From contig NZ_BPQV01000013.1 in the NCBI RefSeq assembly GCF_022179465.1, forward strand, positions 1 through 64,000: a stretch of 64,000 nucleotides of DNA, written 5' to 3'. Under the pieces are notes generated by a model. The model had not been told where the DNA came from and ran no database searches. It saw only the letters and a program-made list of their open reading frames with translations. Shown here one piece after another: positions 16,575-25,733 of this stretch (position 1 is its first letter; the number at the start of each line of letters is the position of its first letter). The position numbers were made by a program, and so were the translations under genes. This DNA comes from Methylobacterium organophilum (GTDB lineage Bacteria > Pseudomonadota > Alphaproteobacteria > Rhizobiales > Beijerinckiaceae).

Positions 16575-19262
16575 TCAGGCGGCGCTGCGCGCAAGCGGTT
16601 CGGGCAGGAGCTTGCGGATCTCGGGAATGCAGGAGCCGCAATTCGTGCCGGCCTTGCAGGCGGCGCCCACCGCCTCCACCGAGCCGGCGCCCGCGGCGAT
16701 GCAGGCGGTGATCACGTCGAGGCCGACGCCGTGGCAGGCGCAGATGGTCGGCCCGGCCGAGGGCGTGGCGGCGCGGCCGGTGAGCAGGGCGCGGCGGTCG
16801 CCGGATTCGAGGGCGCCCGCGGCGAAGGCGCTCTTGGCGAGTTCCCAGTCCGGCCGGCTCGCCTCGCCCGGCACCACGGCGAGGCTCGCCACCAGCCGCG
16901 CGCCGTCATAGGCGGCCAGCCGATAGAGGCCGCGGCCGTGATCGGAATATTCGGCGATGTCGAGGCCCTGGAAGGCGCCCCGCAGGGCCAGGGCGATCTC
17001 GCGGGAGCCGTCCTGCGTCGCGAAGATCAGCCCGGAGCCGTCCTGCACCGTGGCCCGCGCCCACCACCAGCCCTGGGGCGCCGCCTGCGGCTCGCGGGTG
17101 ATCAGGTAGCCGCGGGAGCGGAAGGCCACGGCCTCCAGCGCCGCCGGCGTCGCCTTCAGCTCGGGCTGGCCGGAGACGGGATCGGGCATGCCGCGGGTGA
17201 GCGCGCCGACGCGGGCGTCGGAGGCGGTCATGGCGCTCCAGTGCATGGGGGCGAAGATCTCGCCCGGGCGCACGCCGTCGGTCACCGTCACCTCCAGCAC
17301 GGCGCTGCCCTGCTCGGTGGTGACGCGGGCGAAGCCCCCCTCGGCGAGCTGGAGGCGGCGGGCATCCTCCGGGCTCACCTCGACGAAGGGCACGGCCCGG
17401 TGCGCGGAGAGGCGCTGGCTTTTGCCCGTGCGGGTCATGGTGTGCCAGTGGTCGCGGACGCGGCCGGTGTTGAGCACGAGCGGGAATGGCGCGCTCGGCG
17501 CCGTGGCGAGGGCCGGAGCCTGCACCGCCACGAAGCGGGCACGCCGGTCGAAGGTGAAGAAGCGCCCGTCGCCGAACAGGCGCGGCTGCCCGCCCTTGCC
17601 GGAAAGCTTCTTCGGCAGCGGCCACTGCACCGGCGCCGCCGCCTCGTAGGCGCGGTCGTTCAGCTCGACGAGGCCGCCGATGTCAAAGTCGCGGCTGCCG
17701 TTGTTCTCGAAGGCCGAGAGCGCGGCATGCTCGCGGAAGATCTGCGCGACGTTGGTGTAGGGGAAGGCCGCGCCGTGGCCGAGGCGGCGGCCGATCTCGC
17801 TCATGATCGCCCAATCGGCCCGAGCCTCCCCCGGCGCCTTCAGGAAAGCGCGCTGGCGGGAGATGCGCCGCTCGGAATTCGTCACCGTGCCGTCCTTCTC
17901 GCCCCAGGCGAGGGCCGGCAGCAGGATGGTCTTGTGGCCGGCGGCCCGCGCCGTGTCGCTGTCGGCGACGGCCTCGGACACCACGAACAGGTCGAGCTTG
18001 GCGATCGCCGCCAGAACCCGGTCGGCCTGGGGCATCGACACGACGGGGTTGGTGCCCATCACCCAGAGGGCCTTGATCTTGCCGCGCTCGATCGCCTCGA
18101 ACAGCGCGATCGCCTTCATGCCCTCGCCGGTGATGATGCGCGGCGCGTTCCAGAAGCGCTTGACCCGGTCGACCTCCTCCGGCGCGAAATGCATGTGGGC
18201 GGCGAGCATGTTGGCGAGCCCGCCGACCTCGCGCCCACCCATGGCGTTGGGCTGGCCGGTGAGGGAGAACGGCCCCATGCCCGGCTGGCCGATGCGGCCC
18301 GTGGCGAGGTGGCAATTGATGATGGCGTTGCCCTTGTCCGTACCCTGCGCGGACTGGTTCACGCCCATGCTGAAACAGGTGACGACCCGCTTCGTCTCCG
18401 CAAACAGCGCGAAGAAGGCCGCGACATCCGCCTCGGCGAGGCCAGTGGCGGCGGCGGTCGCCGCGACGTCGGGGGCGATCTGCCGGGCGCGCTCGATGGC
18501 GCCGTCGAAGCCGGCGGTGTGCTCCTTGATGAAGCGGGGATCGAGCTTGCCCGTCGCGGCGAGATGGACGAGCAGGCCGGAGAACAGGGCGGTGTCGCTC
18601 CCCGGCCTCAGGCCGAGGAACAGGTCGGCCTCCTCGCCGGTCTGGGTGCGGCGGGGATCGATTACCACGATCTTGGTGCCGCGCTTGGCGCGCGCGTCGA
18701 TCATGCGGCGGAACAGGATCGGGTGGCACCAGGCGGTGTTGGAGCCGGTGAGCACAAGGAGATCGGCCTCGTCGAGATCCTCGTAGCAGCCGGGCACCGT
18801 GTCCGAGCCGAAGGCCCGGCGATGGGCCGCGACCGCGCTCGACATGCAGAGCCGCGAATTGGTGTCGACATGGGGCGTGCCGAGGAAGCCCTTCGCGAGC
18901 TTGTTGGCGACGTAGTAATCCTCGGTGAGCAGCTGGCCGGAGAGGTAGAAGGCGATCGAATCCGGCCCGTGCGCCTCCGCGATGCGCCGCAGGCCACCGG
19001 TGACGGCCCCCAGCGCCTCCTCCCAGGACGCGCGGCGGCCGTCGATCTCCGGATGCAGCAGGCGGTTCTCGAGGGAGAGCGTCTCGCCCAAAGCCGAGCC
19101 CTTGGAGCAGAGCCGGCCGCGATTGGCTGGATGCTCGGGATCCCCGGCGATGCCGGCACCGCCCCGCCCGTCCGGGCTCGCGAGCACGCCGCACCCGACG
19201 CCGCAATAGGGGCAGGTGGTCTTCACCACGGTCGCGGCGGTGTCGGAGGCGGGCTGGGTCAT
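16575..19262 (-). CDS. nasA: assimilatory nitrate reductase, large catalytic subunit
   Basis: 895-residue cytoplasmic molybdoenzyme reducing nitrate to nitrite. The N-terminal [4Fe-4S] site is CPYCGVGC...LCSKG (Cys17, 20, 24, 52), then the Mo-bis-MGD domains (GSNTAWCHPILFRRM, FSLTGQPNAMGGREVGG) and the MopB C-terminal domain (FAPMHWSAMTA). A BFD-type [2Fe-2S] domain ends the protein (ICACHGVGLDVITACIAAG ... TNCGSCIPEIRKLL), so electrons are probably delivered internally from a flavoprotein. No signal peptide. It is preceded by the FeS flavoprotein gene across 139 nt and followed by cysG. Confidence 0.95.
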   Translation of the reverse strand: MTQPASDTAATVVKTTCPYCGVGCGVLASPDGRGGAGIAGDPEHPANRGRLCSKGSALGETLSLENRLLHPEIDGRRASWEEALGAVTGGLRRIAEAHGPDSIAFYLSGQLLTEDYYVANKLAKGFLGTPHVDTNSRLCMSSAVAAHRRAFGSDTVPGCYEDLDEADLLVLTGSNTAWCHPILFRRMIDARAKRGTKIVVIDPRRTQTGEEADLFLGLRPGSDTALFSGLLVHLAATGKLDPRFIKEHTAGFDGAIERARQIAPDVAATAAATGLAEADVAAFFALFAETKRVVTCFSMGVNQSAQGTDKGNAIINCHLATGRIGQPGMGPFSLTGQPNAMGGREVGGLANMLAAHMHFAPEEVDRVKRFWNAPRIITGEGMKAIALFEAIERGKIKALWVMGTNPVVSMPQADRVLAAIAKLDLFVVSEAVADSDTARAAGHKTILLPALAWGEKDGTVTNSERRISRQRAFLKAPGEARADWAIMSEIGRRLGHGAAFPYTNVAQIFREHAALSAFENNGSRDFDIGGLVELNDRAYEAAAPVQWPLPKKLSGKGGQPRLFGDGRFFTFDRRARFVAVQAPALATAPSAPFPLVLNTGRVRDHWHTMTRTGKSQRLSAHRAVPFVEVSPEDARRLQLAEGGFARVTTEQGSAVLEVTVTDGVRPGEIFAPMHWSAMTASDARVGALTRGMPDPVSGQPELKATPAALEAVAFRSRGYLITREPQAAPQGWWWARATVQDGSGLIFATQDGSREIALALRGAFQGLDIAEYSDHGRGLYRLAAYDGARLVASLAVVPGEASRPDWELAKSAFAAGALESGDRRALLTGRAATPSAGPTICACHGVGLDVITACIAAGAGSVEAVGAACKAGTNCGSCIPEIRKLLPEPLARSAA

Positions 19263-19333
19263 GGGCCGATCCTCGGCGGATATCGCGTCGTCACAGGCAG
19301 CAAGAGCCGGGCCGCCGGCTGGCCGCCGTTTCG

Positions 19334-19392
19334 CCCTCCCCCCGCAAGTCGCGCTTGCGGAGCTCGGGCTGGCCCGAGATCCGAGGGGAGGG
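19334..19392. repeat. three-stem (cruciform-like) palindromic element
   Basis: An outer stem CCCTCCCC (19334-19341) / GGGGAGGG (19385-19392) encloses two perfect 7-bp hairpins, CCGCAAG/CTTGCGG (19342-19360) and CTCGGGC/GCCCGAG (19363-19378). It fills the gap between the flavoprotein gene and nasA within the operon. No T-run follows it. Confidence 0.65.
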
Positions 19393-19401
19393 TTCGAAGG
19401 C

Positions 19402-21006
19402 TCAGTACACGTCGGCCTGGTAGCGCCCCGCCTTCTTCAGCGCGGCGAGATAGGCCACGGCCTCGTCGGGGTTCTTGCCGCCGTGGCTGGCGGCGACGTC
19501 GATGATGGCGCGCTCCACGTCCTTGGCCATGCGCTTGGCATCGCCGCAGACATAGAAATGGGCGCCGCCCTCGAGCCACTTCCACAGCTCCGCCCCGGTC
19601 TCGCGCATGCGGTCCTGGACGTAGGTCTTCTCCTTGCCGTCGCGGGACCAGGCGAGCGACAGGCGGGTGAGCACCTTGTCGTCCTTCAGCTGGGTCAGCT
19701 CGTCCTTGTAGAAGAAGTCGCTGGCCTGGCGCTGATGTCCGTAGAACAGCCAGTTGCGGCCCGGCGCCTTGGTGGCGGCGCGCTCCCGCAGGAAGGCGCG
19801 GAACGGGGCGATGCCCGTGCCGGGCCCGCACATGATCACGTCCTTGGACAGATCCTCCGGCAGGGCGAAGCCGTGCGCCTTCTGCAGGTAGATCTTGACC
19901 TTGGTCTGCTCGGGCAGGCGCTCGCCGAGATGGGTCGAGGCGACGCCGAGGCGCAGCCGCGAACGGTGGTTGTAGCGGACCGCGTCGACGGTGAGGGAGA
20001 CTTTGCCGACATCCATCTTGGGCGAGGACGAGATCGAGTAGAGGCGCGGCTGCAGCTCGTCGAGGGCCTCGAGGAAGACCTCGGCATCGGGGCGGGCGCC
20101 CGGGAACTTGTGCAGCGCGCCGAGCACGTCGAGATAGGCCGCGTCGCCGTCCGGATCCTCGCCGGCGGCGAGCGCCTGGGCCTTCCGGCGCGCCTCGCCC
20201 GAGGTCAGGAGCGAGAGGAGTTGGTAGAGCCCGTCCGGCGCCGCGCCCAGCGAGTAATCGGCGAGCAGGCGGTTGCGCAGGGTCTTGCCGCCGATGATCC
20301 GCTCGGGACGGGTGCCGAGCTCGGCGATCACCGCATCGACCAGGGCGGGGGCGTTGGCGGGGAACAGGCCGAGGCTGTCGCCGACCACGTACTCGATCGG
20401 CGTATCCTTCAGGTCGATCTCGATGTGCCAGGTCTCCTTCTCGCCGCCCGGCTCGTTGAGACGACGACGGCCGAGGAAGGTCGCCTCGACGGGATTCTCG
20501 CGGCAATAGCCCAGGGGGCCGAGCTCCGGCTCCTTCTTCGGAGCGGCCGCCTCCGCCTTCGGCGCGGCCGCCGCCCCGCCGGAGGCGCCGAACTCCTCGT
20601 CGAGCTTCTTGAGCATGCGCAGGGTCTCTTTGCCGCCCGGCTGGCAAAGGTTCAGGCGCTCCTCGCTCTTGAGGAAGATCGCGTTGGCATAGTCGGCGCA
20701 GTTGTAGCCGCACTGGCCGCAATCCTGCTGGGCCATGGCGGCCATCAGCTTCTGCGCGTCCGGCCGGTCCTTGGCCATCTCCATGCGGTCGGCGATCGGC
20801 ATGGACGGGTCGTGCCAGGGCGCATCGTCGTTGTCGGCGAGCTTCTTCGCACCGCCCGGCGCCTCACCGGGTGCGAGCGCCGTCGCGCCCTCGACCGCCG
20901 GGCCGAGCAGGGCCGCGAAATAGCCCGAGAGCCAGGAGCGCTGGTCGGCGGTGAAGGGGGCGCTCTCGGGGATGAGAACGAGCGGGGGCGTGACGTGCTG
21001 GGTCAT
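19402..21006 (-). CDS. FeS-flavoprotein reductase, CysJ-like without flavodoxin domain
   Basis: 534 residues. The N-terminal region carries a four-Cys motif DCGQCGYNCADYANAIF...C (Cys96, 99, 103, 121), as in FeS domains of Rnf/CO-dehydrogenase type proteins. After a linker rich in Ala/Pro/Lys, a CysJ/P450-reductase-type FAD and NADPH module follows: RLYSISSSPK (FAD), CGPGTGIAPFRAFL (nicotinamide) and YVCGDAKRMAKDV, ending in an aromatic YQADVY. The usual FMN flavodoxin domain is missing and the FeS motif takes its place. Likely passes NADPH electrons to nitrite and/or nitrate reductase. Start overlaps the nirA stop by 4 nt (ATGA). Confidence 0.85.
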   Translation of the reverse strand: MTQHVTPPLVLIPESAPFTADQRSWLSGYFAALLGPAVEGATALAPGEAPGGAKKLADNDDAPWHDPSMPIADRMEMAKDRPDAQKLMAAMAQQDCGQCGYNCADYANAIFLKSEERLNLCQPGGKETLRMLKKLDEEFGASGGAAAAPKAEAAAPKKEPELGPLGYCRENPVEATFLGRRRLNEPGGEKETWHIEIDLKDTPIEYVVGDSLGLFPANAPALVDAVIAELGTRPERIIGGKTLRNRLLADYSLGAAPDGLYQLLSLLTSGEARRKAQALAAGEDPDGDAAYLDVLGALHKFPGARPDAEVFLEALDELQPRLYSISSSPKMDVGKVSLTVDAVRYNHRSRLRLGVASTHLGERLPEQTKVKIYLQKAHGFALPEDLSKDVIMCGPGTGIAPFRAFLRERAATKAPGRNWLFYGHQRQASDFFYKDELTQLKDDKVLTRLSLAWSRDGKEKTYVQDRMRETGAELWKWLEGGAHFYVCGDAKRMAKDVERAIIDVAASHGGKNPDEAVAYLAALKKAGRYQADVY

Positions 21007-22793
21007 GCGGCGGCCTTGAGGGCGGGCTGTTCTTCGGCGGCGTCGCGCAGGGCCTCGGGGCCGGTGCGCGCGGTGAAGGCCTGGAAGCTCTCTTCCGGCC
21101 CCTGGCGGCGGGCGAGATAGGCGTGGAGCAGGGCCTCCACGCGGCCCGGGCATTCCTCCGCCTTCACGCCCTTCCAGATCTCGGTGCCGATCTTCGGGGT
21201 CTCGGCGAAGCCGCCGCCGACCACGATGTCGTAGCCCTCGACGGTGTCGCCCTCCTCCGAGACGGTGACCTTGGCGCCGATGAGCCCGATATCGCCGATG
21301 TAGTGCTGGGCGCAGGAATGGTGGCAGCCGGTGAGATGCACGTTCACCGGCACGTCGAGATGGGTCACGGTCTTCTCGACATGGTCCGCGATGAGCAGCG
21401 CGTGGCCCTTGGTGTCGGCGGCGGCGAACTTGCAGCCGCGGTTGCCCGTGCAGGCCACCAGGCCCGAGCGGATGCCCGCGGCCTTGATGGTGAGGCCGAG
21501 CGCCTCGATGCGGGCCTCGACCTCCGCCACCTTCGCGTCCGGCACGCCGGAGAAGATGAAGTTCTGCCAGACCGTGAGGCGAATCTGCCCGTCGCCGCAC
21601 TCGGCCGAGATTTTTGCGAGTTCCCGCATCTGGTCGGTGGTCATCTTGCCCACCGGCAGGACGACGCCGATCCAGTTCAGGCCGGGCTGCACCTGCTTGT
21701 GCACGCCGACATGGGCGAAGCGGTTCGTGGCCTTGCGCGGGGCGACATGGGCGGGATCGACCCGGTCGAGCGGGCGGCCGAGCTTCTCCTCGACGGCGGC
21801 GAGGTACTTGTCGAAGCCCCAGGCATCGAGGACGTACTTCATCCGACTCTTGTTGCGGTTGGTGCGGTCGCCGTTCTCGATGAAGACGCGCAGGATCGCG
21901 TCGGCGACCTTGTTGCAATCCTCGGGCTTGAGCACCACGCCGGTGTCGCGGGCGAGGTCCTTGTGGCCGGAGATGCCGCCGAGCACGAGGCGCATCCAGA
22001 TGCCGGCGGGCACGCTCGCGCCCTCCAGAACCTCGATCGCCTGGAAGCCGATATCGTTGGTCTCCTCCAGCACCGGCATCACGCCGCCGCCGTCGAAGGC
22101 GACGTTGAACTTGCGCGGCAGGCCGTAGAGCGAGCGGTCGTTGAGGATCCAGTTGTGCCAGGACTTGGCGAGCGGGCGCGTGTCGAGCAGCTCCTGCGCG
22201 TCGATGCCGGCGGTGGGCGAGCCGGTGACGTTGCGGATGTTGTCCGCGCCCGCGCCCCGGGCGGTGAGGCCGAGATCGGTCAGCCCGTCGAGGAAGGGCT
22301 GGCCGTGCTCCGGGGCGATCTCGCGGACCTGGAGATTGGCGCGGGTGGTGACGTGGCTGTAGCCGCCGCCATGGGCATCGGCGAGGTCGGCGATCCCGGC
22401 GAACTGCCAGTGCTGCAGGATCCCGTTGGGGATGCGCAGGCGGCACATATAGGAGGTCTGATTGGGGGCGACCCAGAACAGGCCGTGGTAGCGCCAGCGG
22501 AAATTGTCCTCGGGCTTGGGCGGCTTGCCGGTCGCGGCCTCCTGGATCAGGCGGTTATGGCCATCGAAGGGGTTCTCGGCGCGCTTCCACTTCTCCTGGT
22601 CGCAGAGCTTGCCGCCGTTCTTCACGGTGCGGTCCTGCGCCTTGATGTGGATCGCATCCGGTCCCGTCGGCTCGGACGGCGCGCCCGCGGGCGCTTGACC
22701 CAGGGCGAGGCCGCCGGTCATCCGGGCGGCGGCGATGCCGGAGGCGAAGCCTTCCAGATAGCGCTTCTGCTCAGGATTGAAATCGTCTGCCAT
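21003..22793 (-). CDS. nirA: siroheme/[4Fe-4S] nitrite reductase (NirA type)
   Basis: 596 residues. Reduces nitrite to ammonium with six electrons. It carries two nitrite/sulfite-reductase ferredoxin-like half domains and the siroheme/4Fe-4S ligand cysteines in ACTGNRGCKFA and LTGCHHSCAQHYIGDIG. Absence of other cys genes and presence of nas/nrt genes argue for nitrite over sulfite. Start 22793 has GAGG five nt upstream; a GTG at 22808 that overlaps the previous stop is also possible but lacks this spacing. It lies between the FAD reductase gene and the FeS flavoprotein gene. Confidence 0.9.
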   Translation of the reverse strand: MADDFNPEQKRYLEGFASGIAAARMTGGLALGQAPAGAPSEPTGPDAIHIKAQDRTVKNGGKLCDQEKWKRAENPFDGHNRLIQEAATGKPPKPEDNFRWRYHGLFWVAPNQTSYMCRLRIPNGILQHWQFAGIADLADAHGGGYSHVTTRANLQVREIAPEHGQPFLDGLTDLGLTARGAGADNIRNVTGSPTAGIDAQELLDTRPLAKSWHNWILNDRSLYGLPRKFNVAFDGGGVMPVLEETNDIGFQAIEVLEGASVPAGIWMRLVLGGISGHKDLARDTGVVLKPEDCNKVADAILRVFIENGDRTNRNKSRMKYVLDAWGFDKYLAAVEEKLGRPLDRVDPAHVAPRKATNRFAHVGVHKQVQPGLNWIGVVLPVGKMTTDQMRELAKISAECGDGQIRLTVWQNFIFSGVPDAKVAEVEARIEALGLTIKAAGIRSGLVACTGNRGCKFAAADTKGHALLIADHVEKTVTHLDVPVNVHLTGCHHSCAQHYIGDIGLIGAKVTVSEEGDTVEGYDIVVGGGFAETPKIGTEIWKGVKAEECPGRVEALLHAYLARRQGPEESFQAFTARTGPEALRDAAEEQPALKAAA

Positions 22794-22804
22794 CGCTGCC
22801 TCAC

Positions 22805-24040
22805 TCACGCTGCGAGGGGTTTCACGGACGGGCCGAACATCAGGTCGTCCCGGTCTTCAGGTCGAAGCGCCGCGCCGGTGCGGATCAGGTCCTTGCACCG
22901 CGCCTGCTCGGCGATGTCGCCGACGAAGACGGCGCCGATCAGCGTGCCGTCCACGATCGTCAGCTTGCGGTAGAGCCCGGCGGAGGCGTCGTGCATCACG
23001 ATCGCCTCGGCCCCCTCGGGCGTGTCGACCACCCCGGCGGAGAACACCGGCAGGCCCGACACCTTCAGGCTCGTGGCAAGGGACGTGCCGAGATAGGCCG
23101 CCGCCTCCCCGACGAGATGCCGCGCCAGCACCTCCGCCTGCTCGTAGGCGGGCTCGACGAGGCCGTAGACCACGCCGCGATGCTCGGCGCATTCGCCGAG
23201 CGCGAAGATGCGCGGGTCGGAGGTGGTCATGCGGTCGTCGACGGTGATGCCGCGCCCGCAGGCGAGGCCGCAGCCCTGCGCCAGCGCCATGGAGGCGCGG
23301 ATGCCCACCGACATCACCACGAGGTCGGCCGGCACCACGGTGCCGTCCTTCATCACCAGCCGCTCGACCTTGCCGTCGCCCTCGATGGCGGCGGTGTCGG
23401 CCGAGAGCATCACCTTGACGCCACGGGCCTCCATCGCCGCGCGCACGAGGCGGGCGGCATGGTGGTCGAGCTGGCGCTCCATCACCCGGTCCATGACGTG
23501 GATCAGCGTCGTGTCGACGCCGAGCCGGGCGAGCCCGACCGCGGCCTCGAGCCCGAGCAGGCCGCCGCCGATCACCACGGCCTTGGCGTGCTCGACGGCC
23601 GCCTTGCGGATCGCCGCCACGTCCGCGAAATCGCGGAAGGTGAGCACGCCCGGCAGGTCGATGCCGGGCAGGGGCAGGCGGATCGGCAGGGAGCCGATCG
23701 CCAGGACCAGCCTGTCGAAGGGCAGGACATGCGTCTCCCCGACGATGGCCAACCCGTTCTCCCGGTCGATCTGCGTCACCGGCGCGCCGGTGATCAGGCG
23801 GATGCCGTGATCGTCGTACCAGGAGAGCGGGCGGAAGCCGCAGGCGGCCTCGTCCACCTCCCCGCCGAGCAGCGAGGAGAGCAGCACGCGGTTATAGGCG
23901 GCGACCGGCTCGGCGCCGACGACGGTGACGTCGTAACGCCCCGGCGCCCGCTCGGTCAGCCGCTCCAGGAAACGGAGCGAGGCCATGCCGTTGCCGACGA
24001 CGACGAGCCGCTCCTTTCCACCCATGGCCTGCGCGCCCAT
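22805..24040 (-). CDS. NirB N-domain-like NAD(P)H/FAD oxidoreductase
   Basis: 411-residue FAD/NAD(P)-binding oxidoreductase related to the first domain of NirB and to NasC/NasB-type nitrate reductase electron donors. An N-terminal FAD motif (VVVGNGMASLRFLERL) is followed by the second Rossmann motif VVIGGGLLGLEAAVGLARLG (about residue 150) and the FAD-binding IFALGECAEHRG (about 285-296). It lacks the NirB [2Fe-2S] and siroheme domains. Best guess: NAD(P)H-dependent donor to the C-terminal [2Fe-2S] domain of NasA. Start 24040 has a GGGGG-rich leader; 20 nt separate it from nrtD. Confidence 0.86.
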   Translation of the reverse strand: MGAQAMGGKERLVVVGNGMASLRFLERLTERAPGRYDVTVVGAEPVAAYNRVLLSSLLGGEVDEAACGFRPLSWYDDHGIRLITGAPVTQIDRENGLAIVGETHVLPFDRLVLAIGSLPIRLPLPGIDLPGVLTFRDFADVAAIRKAAVEHAKAVVIGGGLLGLEAAVGLARLGVDTTLIHVMDRVMERQLDHHAARLVRAAMEARGVKVMLSADTAAIEGDGKVERLVMKDGTVVPADLVVMSVGIRASMALAQGCGLACGRGITVDDRMTTSDPRIFALGECAEHRGVVYGLVEPAYEQAEVLARHLVGEAAAYLGTSLATSLKVSGLPVFSAGVVDTPEGAEAIVMHDASAGLYRKLTIVDGTLIGAVFVGDIAEQARCKDLIRTGAALRPEDRDDLMFGPSVKPLAA

Positions 24041-24060
24041 GCCCGATCCCCCTTCCAAGC

Positions 24061-24858
<798 letters not shown>

Positions 24859-24869
24859 GGCGGCTCGCT

Positions 24870-25733
24870 TCACGCTGCGCTGGTGCCGCGGGTCACGAGC
24901 ACGCCCACCCCAGCCACCAGCCGGTCAAGGACGAAGCCGATGAGCCCGACATAGACGAGGGCGACGATGATCTCGCTGATATGCGACGAGTTCCACGCGT
25001 CCCAGATGAAGAAGCCGATGCCGACGCCGCCGATCAGCATCTCGGCCGCCACGATGGCGAGCCAGGACAGGCCGACGCCGATGCGCAGGCCGGTGAAGAT
25101 GTACGGCGCCGCCGAGGGCAGCATGACCTTGTAGAAGAATTCGATCGGGTTGAGCCGGATCACCGCCGCCACGTTGCGGTAATCCTGCGGGATGTTCCGG
25201 ATGCCGACCGCGGTGTTGATGATGATCGGCCAGATCGAGGTGATGAAGATCACGAAGATCGCGCTCGGCTGACCGTCGCGGAATGCGGCGAGCGAGAGCG
25301 GCAGCCAGGCCAGCGGCGGGATGGTCCGCAGCACCTGGAAGATCGGGTCGAGGCCGCGCATCGCCCATTCGGACTGGCCGACGAGGGTGCCGAGCAGCAC
25401 GCCCGCCACCACGGCCAGGGAAAAGCCGAGCGCGACGCGCTTGAGGCTCGCCGCGATATGCCAGAACAGGCCCTTGTCGGTGCCGCCATTGTCGAAGAAC
25501 GGATCGACGATGATGTCGTGCGCCTCCGACAGCACCCGCGAGGGCGCCGGCAGGCCGGCGGTCGGGGAGGAGCAGAGCACCTCCCACAGGAGCAGGAAGC
25601 CCGCCAGCACGACGAGCGGCGGCACGATCCGAGCCGCGAAGGCGCGCAGACCGGCCAGGGTGACGAGCGGCCCGCGGGCCTTGGCCACGGCGCGGGCGCC
25701 CGCGGCGTTCGAGAGGGTGGCTCCGGTCGCCAT
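24870..25733 (-). CDS. nrtB: nitrate ABC transporter permease
   Basis: 287-residue inner-membrane permease of the NrtB/SsuC type, with about six TM helices and the cytoplasmic EAA-like loop (AAVIRLNPIEFFYKVMLPSA). An N-terminal extension of some 35 residues precedes the first TM helix. Start and nrtA stop share one nucleotide (TGATG), indicating coupled translation. The partner ATPase follows directly. Confidence 0.93.
   Translation of the reverse strand: MATGATLSNAAGARAVAKARGPLVTLAGLRAFAARIVPPLVVLAGFLLLWEVLCSSPTAGLPAPSRVLSEAHDIIVDPFFDNGGTDKGLFWHIAASLKRVALGFSLAVVAGVLLGTLVGQSEWAMRGLDPIFQVLRTIPPLAWLPLSLAAFRDGQPSAIFVIFITSIWPIIINTAVGIRNIPQDYRNVAAVIRLNPIEFFYKVMLPSAAPYIFTGLRIGVGLSWLAIVAAEMLIGGVGIGFFIWDAWNSSHISEIIVALVYVGLIGFVLDRLVAGVGVLVTRGTSAA

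Noticed and set aside
16383-19505. Open frame of about 1040 codons antisense to nasA
   Set aside because: High GC keeps antisense frames open. The translation is low-complexity Gly/Arg/Ala/His with no domain, while the minus-strand frame is a clear nitrate reductase.
21003-22793. Assimilatory sulfite reductase
   Set aside because: Same fold and cofactors, but the operon is nitrate-specific and no cysDNH genes are nearby.
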